Source: an uncultured Bacillota bacterium
GTDB lineage: Bacteria > Bacillota_I > Bacilli_A > RF39 > UBA660
DNA length: 10,213 nucleotides
Assembly (NCBI GenBank): GCA_905200435.1
Contig: CAJKKJ010000009.1
Coordinates: 1 to 10,213 of the forward strand
Reading direction: 5' to 3'
The position numbers and the translations under genes are program-made. The notes under the pieces were generated by a model. That model made no database searches. It was given only the letters and a program-made list of their open reading frames with translations, and had not been told where the DNA came from. Below are positions 6,664-10,213 of the stretch, piece after piece; position 1 is the first letter of the stretch; the number at the start of each line of letters is the position of its first letter.

Positions 6664-7942
6664 TTTCTTCCTCCAAACAATATAAAAGTATTATATCATA
6701 CTTTTCTTCTTTTGTTTTACAAAATTTTGATTTTTTAACACCTGGGAGCCATAAAACATTACCTAAACTATCTAAAACAATTGGGAAACTCTTTCTGTCG
6801 CTTATTTTACTATCAATAAAAATATCTGATACCTTTTTATTATAACTATTTTTAATATCAATTCTATCACCAATATTAAAATTTCTTACATATAAAGGAA
6901 ATTTAATTTCTTTAGAATCTAACTTACAAACATAATTAGAATTATCTAATGTATCATTTATTTTTTTTATAACATACCCATTATTTAGTTTTACATAATC
7001 ATTAAGTTCATATAAATAGTTACCCTTTTCTTCAAAAATAACTAATTTATTATATTTTCTTTCTAAAACAACGCCAGGTAAATTAATTATACCATTTTTT
7101 TTACTAGATGAAATAAATTTTTTAATAAGTTCAACATGTTTAGTATTTATATTACTAGATACACTAATTAAATATCTATAAATAACATTATCAACAATCA
7201 AATCATCCTCTTTTAAAAGTAAAGAAATATCAATACCATTACTTACTATACTAGGATAAATTTTATCAACATAGTTATTAACAAAATTATCATATTTATT
7301 TAGTATATTTGAAAATTGTAAAAATTTTAAATGGGCATCTTTATTTATCTCTTTATATATAGGTAGAACCTTATGTCTAAATTTATTTCTCAAATAATCA
7401 GTATTATTATTAGTTAAATCAATTGCATAAGGAATATTGTTATTCTTAACATATTCCATAATTTTTTCTTTAGTATACCAAATTAAAGGTCTTAAAATAG
7501 TATAATTTTTTCTTTTAGAAATATATTTAAATCCAGCATATCCTTCTAAACTAGAGCCTCTTACAATTCTATATAATATAGTTTCCATTAAATCATCACC
7601 ATGATGAGCAGTTACCAAATATTTAAACCTATATTTTTTTAAAACTGATTCAAAAAAATTATATCTTTTTTCTCTTGCTTCAGCTTCAAAATTAGATCCA
7701 CTATACTCATTTATTTCATATAATTCAAAAGGAACATTATTTTTTAAACAATATTCTTTTACCATAATAGCTTCGTTATCGCTCTCAACTCGAACTTTAT
7801 GATTAACATGAGCACATACAATATTTTTTACTCCTGCCTTTAATAAAACATCAAAAAGAGCCATTGAATCTGGCCCACCAGAACAAGCAATTACTACACC
7901 ATCATCTATATATTTATTTATAAACTCCAAAGCTTTATTCAT
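6653..7942 (-). CDS. tilS: tRNA(Ile)-lysidine synthetase TilS
   Basis: Uses ATP and lysine to turn the wobble C34 of tRNA-Ile(CAU) into lysidine, switching its identity from Met to Ile; normally essential. The 429 residues show the N-type ATP pyrophosphatase P-loop SGGPDS (21-26), HVNHKVR (45-51), TAHHGDDLMETIL (111-123) with RGSSLEGYAG (128-137), TDYLRNKFRHKVLP (181-194), and the C-terminal domain with NIGDRI (356-361), KVSDIFID (370-377) and LPGVKKS (399-405). Length is normal for a full TilS. The start lies 3 bases after the ung stop, with GGTGAT overlapping that stop. Direct tilS-ftsH adjacency is a conserved origin-proximal pair in Firmicutes, though hpt, which lies between them in Bacillus, is absent. 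Confidence 0.96.
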   Translation of the reverse strand: MNKALEFINKYIDDGVVIACSGGPDSMALFDVLLKAGVKNIVCAHVNHKVRVESDNEAIMVKEYCLKNNVPFELYEINEYSGSNFEAEAREKRYNFFESVLKKYRFKYLVTAHHGDDLMETILYRIVRGSSLEGYAGFKYISKRKNYTILRPLIWYTKEKIMEYVKNNNIPYAIDLTNNNTDYLRNKFRHKVLPIYKEINKDAHLKFLQFSNILNKYDNFVNNYVDKIYPSIVSNGIDISLLLKEDDLIVDNVIYRYLISVSSNINTKHVELIKKFISSSKKNGIINLPGVVLERKYNKLVIFEEKGNYLYELNDYVKLNNGYVIKKINDTLDNSNYVCKLDSKEIKFPLYVRNFNIGDRIDIKNSYNKKVSDIFIDSKISDRKSFPIVLDSLGNVLWLPGVKKSKFCKTKEEKYDIILLYCLEEENEK

Positions 7943-7945
7943 AAA

Positions 7946-8593
7946 TCACCACTTAATTTCTTCTAAACCCTCTTTTTTTAAAATATTATTTACTTTAGAA
8001 AAAGGTTTACTTCCAAAAAATCCTCTATAACAAGACAAAGGAGATGGATGTACGCTCTCTATTATATAGTTTTTCTTAGTATTAATCAATACTTTTTTAT
8101 TTCGTGCAAAACTGCCCCATAACACAAATATTACATTGCCACGATCAGATAATTTTTTAATAACAGCATCCGTAAATTTTTCCCAATTCAAAAAGGAATG
8201 TGATAATGGTTTATCTTTTTCAACAGTAAGTATAGAGTTTAAAAGTAAAACTCCTTGATAAGCCCAATCTGATAAATCAGTTTTAGTTCTTTTTACACCT
8301 AAATCATCTTCTAATTCTTTAAATATATTAGCAAGTGAAGGAGGCATTTTAACACCTTCTCTAACAGAAAAAGAAAGTCCATGAGCCTCTTTTTCACCAT
8401 GATAAGGATCTTGCCCCAAAATTACTACTTTAACAGAATTAAAAGGAGTATAAATAAAAGCATTAAATATATTTTGTTCTAAAGGAAAAATAGTCTTTGT
8501 TTTATATTCTTTTTTTACTTCTTCAATTAAATCACAAAACCATTTCTCATCCATTATATCTTTTAAAACATTATCCCAATCATTTCCAAACAT
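7946..8593 (-). CDS. ung: Uracil-DNA glycosylase, family 1
   Basis: Removes uracil from DNA, arising from cytosine deamination or dUTP incorporation, and starts base excision repair. The 215 residues (E. coli Ung 229) keep the whole active site: GQDPYH (60-65) with catalytic Asp62 and Tyr64, GLSFSV (72-77) with the stacking Phe75, LLLNSILTV (116-124) with Asn119, FVLWGSFAR (156-164), and HPSPLS (182-187) with His182 and the DNA-intercalating Leu186. The start codon shares one base with the stop of the AGCS gene (TAATG), and its Shine-Dalgarno GGTGAT (8604-8599) lies in the last codons of that gene, so it is translationally coupled. Confidence 0.97.
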   Translation of the reverse strand: MFGNDWDNVLKDIMDEKWFCDLIEEVKKEYKTKTIFPLEQNIFNAFIYTPFNSVKVVILGQDPYHGEKEAHGLSFSVREGVKMPPSLANIFKELEDDLGVKRTKTDLSDWAYQGVLLLNSILTVEKDKPLSHSFLNWEKFTDAVIKKLSDRGNVIFVLWGSFARNKKVLINTKKNYIIESVHPSPLSCYRGFFGSKPFSKVNNILKKEGLEEIKW

Positions 8594-9897
8594 TATCTAT
8601 CACCATACTTCTCATATTCTTTAATAACATCTTTTCTTAAAGCAATCATAGCATATATGTTAATGAATGCTAAAAAAGCAATAAACATATCAACTAAACT
8701 CCATAAAATTTGACTTGATGCAATCGATCCCATAAAAACAACGACTACTGTTCCAAGCTTAATAATTAAATTACCTTTATCACTTTTAAATATGTGTTTA
8801 AAACATGCTTCGCCGTAATAATAACCTGTTAATATAGTTGAAAAACTAAACATAAAAACACAAAAGAATAAAGATATAGAACCAAATGATCCAAAATGAT
8901 AATCAAAAGCATTCTGGGCAAATTCAATACCATTTGCATCTATTATATCAGTTAATGTAGGTCCAAGTAATATAATCATTGCCGTAGCTGTACAAATAAC
9001 AAGTGTTGTTATATAAATACCAAGCATTTGAACATAACCTAATGAAGCTGAATATTTAGTATCACTTACACTAGAAGCAATCGCACCTGTTCCAATACCT
9101 GCTTCACTAGAAAAGATACTTCTTTTAACACCAACTAAAACAACACTACCTATCAAAGCTCCTATTCCTGCTTTTATACTAAATGCATTTTTAAATATTG
9201 CACTAAATACAGAAGGAATATCACCAATATTTTTAAAAATAACATAAAAAGCTAAACTTAAATAAAATATTCCCATAATTGGTACTAGCTTATTAGTAAT
9301 ACTTGTAATTCTATCAATTCCGCCAAATATAATGAAAAAAATTAAAATTGCAAGTAAAGTTCCTACAATATAAGGTAAATATTGAATTTTAGATAAAACT
9401 TCAAAACTACCAACTGATTTAGTAATTGTATTAGACTGGATTGCGATAAAAAAACATACATAAGCAATTATTATTGTAAGCGAATATAAAATACCAAGCC
9501 ATCTTTTTTTTAATCCTTTTTCAATATAATAAGATGGACCACCTACAAAAACTTTACCATCTTTAACATGATATTTTGAAGCAAGTACAGTTTCAGCAAA
9601 TGTCAGAATCGAACCAATAAAAGCCATAATCCATAACCAAAATATCGTTCCACTTCCACCAATATAAATAGCAAGCGCAACACCACTAATACTTCCTACT
9701 CCAATTCTTCCTGCTAAAGAAAGCATAAGAGCACTAAAAGGAGATACTTTAGCATTAGAATCATTTTTAGTAATATTCTTAAGCATCTCCTTGAAATTAA
9801 ATTGAGCTCCTTTTAACTTAAAAGTAAAATACAAAGATGATAAAATCATTATAATAACAACAAAAGTCCATAAATAATTATTTATAATTTCAATCAT
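8593..9897 (-). CDS. AGCS-family alanine/glycine:cation symporter
   Basis: A 434-residue membrane protein of the alanine or glycine:cation symporter family, which takes up small amino acids with Na+ or H+. About ten hydrophobic segments are visible, with family landmarks VSPFSALM (51-58), GRIGVGSISGVALAIYIGG (63-81), FWLWIMAFIG (86-95), FAE (100-102), VGGPSYYIEKGL (118-129), FGGIDRI (191-197), KLVPIMG (203-209) and RSIFSSEAGIGTGAIASS (259-276). The hallmark Asn of GxGNIxGV and of FSNEAG are both Ser here (S69, S264), so it may be a distinct subgroup. The start overlaps the rsmA stop as ATGA, and the stop overlaps the ung start. Substrate cannot be told from sequence; a transporter inside this operon is unusual. 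Confidence 0.9.
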   Translation of the reverse strand: MIEIINNYLWTFVVIIMILSSLYFTFKLKGAQFNFKEMLKNITKNDSNAKVSPFSALMLSLAGRIGVGSISGVALAIYIGGSGTIFWLWIMAFIGSILTFAETVLASKYHVKDGKVFVGGPSYYIEKGLKKRWLGILYSLTIIIAYVCFFIAIQSNTITKSVGSFEVLSKIQYLPYIVGTLLAILIFFIIFGGIDRITSITNKLVPIMGIFYLSLAFYVIFKNIGDIPSVFSAIFKNAFSIKAGIGALIGSVVLVGVKRSIFSSEAGIGTGAIASSVSDTKYSASLGYVQMLGIYITTLVICTATAMIILLGPTLTDIIDANGIEFAQNAFDYHFGSFGSISLFFCVFMFSFSTILTGYYYGEACFKHIFKSDKGNLIIKLGTVVVVFMGSIASSQILWSLVDMFIAFLAFINIYAMIALRKDVIKEYEKYGDR

Positions 9898-10213
9898 ATA
9901 TCTATCCCATTAGCGATCTTTACAAACATTTCCAAACTCAAAGCTTCGGCTCTAACTTGCAAAGATAACCCATTTTCTTTTAAAATTTTTTCAATTTTGT
10001 CTAAATCATAACCAATCAAATTATTCTTTAAAGTTTTCCTTTTAAATTTAAAACTATCTCTAACTAACTTAAAAAATAATTCTTCATTTTTTACATACAT
10101 TCTGTTTTCTTTTTTAGAAAGCTCAATAACCATACTGTCAACATTTGGAACTGGCACGAATACAGTCCTTGGAACATTTATTAACTTTTTAATATCGTAA
10201 TAATAATTTAAAA
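9894..10213 (-). CDS. rsmA: 16S rRNA dimethyladenosine transferase RsmA/KsgA (C-terminal part)
   Basis: The last 106 codons of RsmA, which dimethylates two adjacent adenines near the 3' end of 16S rRNA and checks small-subunit assembly. The frame is open to the right edge of the window, so the gene begins outside; an internal GTG at 10157 is not the start, since the family sequence YYDIKKLINVPRTVFVPVPN continues upstream of it. Seen here are the catalytic-domain end FVPVPNVDS and the small C-terminal helical domain with FFKLVRDSFKFKRKTLKNNL and RAEALSLEMFVKIAN, which match B. subtilis RsmA well. The S-adenosylmethionine motifs lie outside. The stop overlaps the following AGCS start (ATGA). 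Confidence 0.95.
   Translation of the reverse strand, partial: LNYYYDIKKLINVPRTVFVPVPNVDSMVIELSKKENRMYVKNEELFFKLVRDSFKFKRKTLKNNLIGYDLDKIEKILKENGLSLQVRAEALSLEMFVKIANGIDI

Noticed and set aside
9894..10157. Separate 87-codon gene starting at an internal GTG
   Set aside because: The frame stays open to the window edge and the RsmA family sequence continues upstream, so this is the end of rsmA.

Overview
The window is a compact, very AT-rich stretch (roughly 70% A+T by eye) in which every gene lies on the minus strand. The proteins are bacterial and Firmicutes-like: a Soj/Spo0J pair, DUF951, tilS next to ftsH, rsmA, gmk and ychF. UGA is used as a stop (ung, rsmA and parB end in TGA) and Trp is encoded by TGG, so this is genetic code 11 and not Mycoplasma code 4. 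The best guess is an AT-rich member of the Bacilli, possibly one of the uncultured gut lineages near the former Tenericutes; this is inferred from gene content and composition, not from a species match. The gene set resembles the neighbourhood of oriC in Firmicutes, and uniform strand use fits one replichore arm close to the origin.

Reading in the direction of transcription (high to low coordinates), a first tightly packed operon runs rsmA (3' end only) - AGCS amino-acid symporter - ung - tilS - ftsH, with junctions of 4-base overlap, 1-base overlap, 3-base gap and 11-base overlap. After ftsH there is a 129-base gap with two hairpins that share one arm, a probable terminator and a candidate gmk promoter. 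gmk follows alone. The next gap (186 bases) holds a possible 26-codon ORF and a good extended -10 promoter for a second operon: parA (soj) - parB (spo0J) - DUF951 - AbgT-family transporter, closed by a clear hairpin terminator. The last gene, ychF, has its own promoter and runs off the left end.

Functionally the window combines chromosome segregation (ParA/ParB), translation and RNA maturation (RsmA, TilS, YchF), DNA repair (Ung), membrane protein quality control (FtsH), nucleotide supply (Gmk) and two permeases placed inside housekeeping operons. No mobile element, CRISPR array, tRNA, rRNA or parS site was seen. I do not see a new multi-gene system. The most notable details are an FtsH with a C-terminal HeH/Rho-N-like tail, paired-hairpin architecture upstream of gmk, a possible microprotein between gmk and parA, and family-hallmark residue changes in YchF, Gmk and the two transporters.
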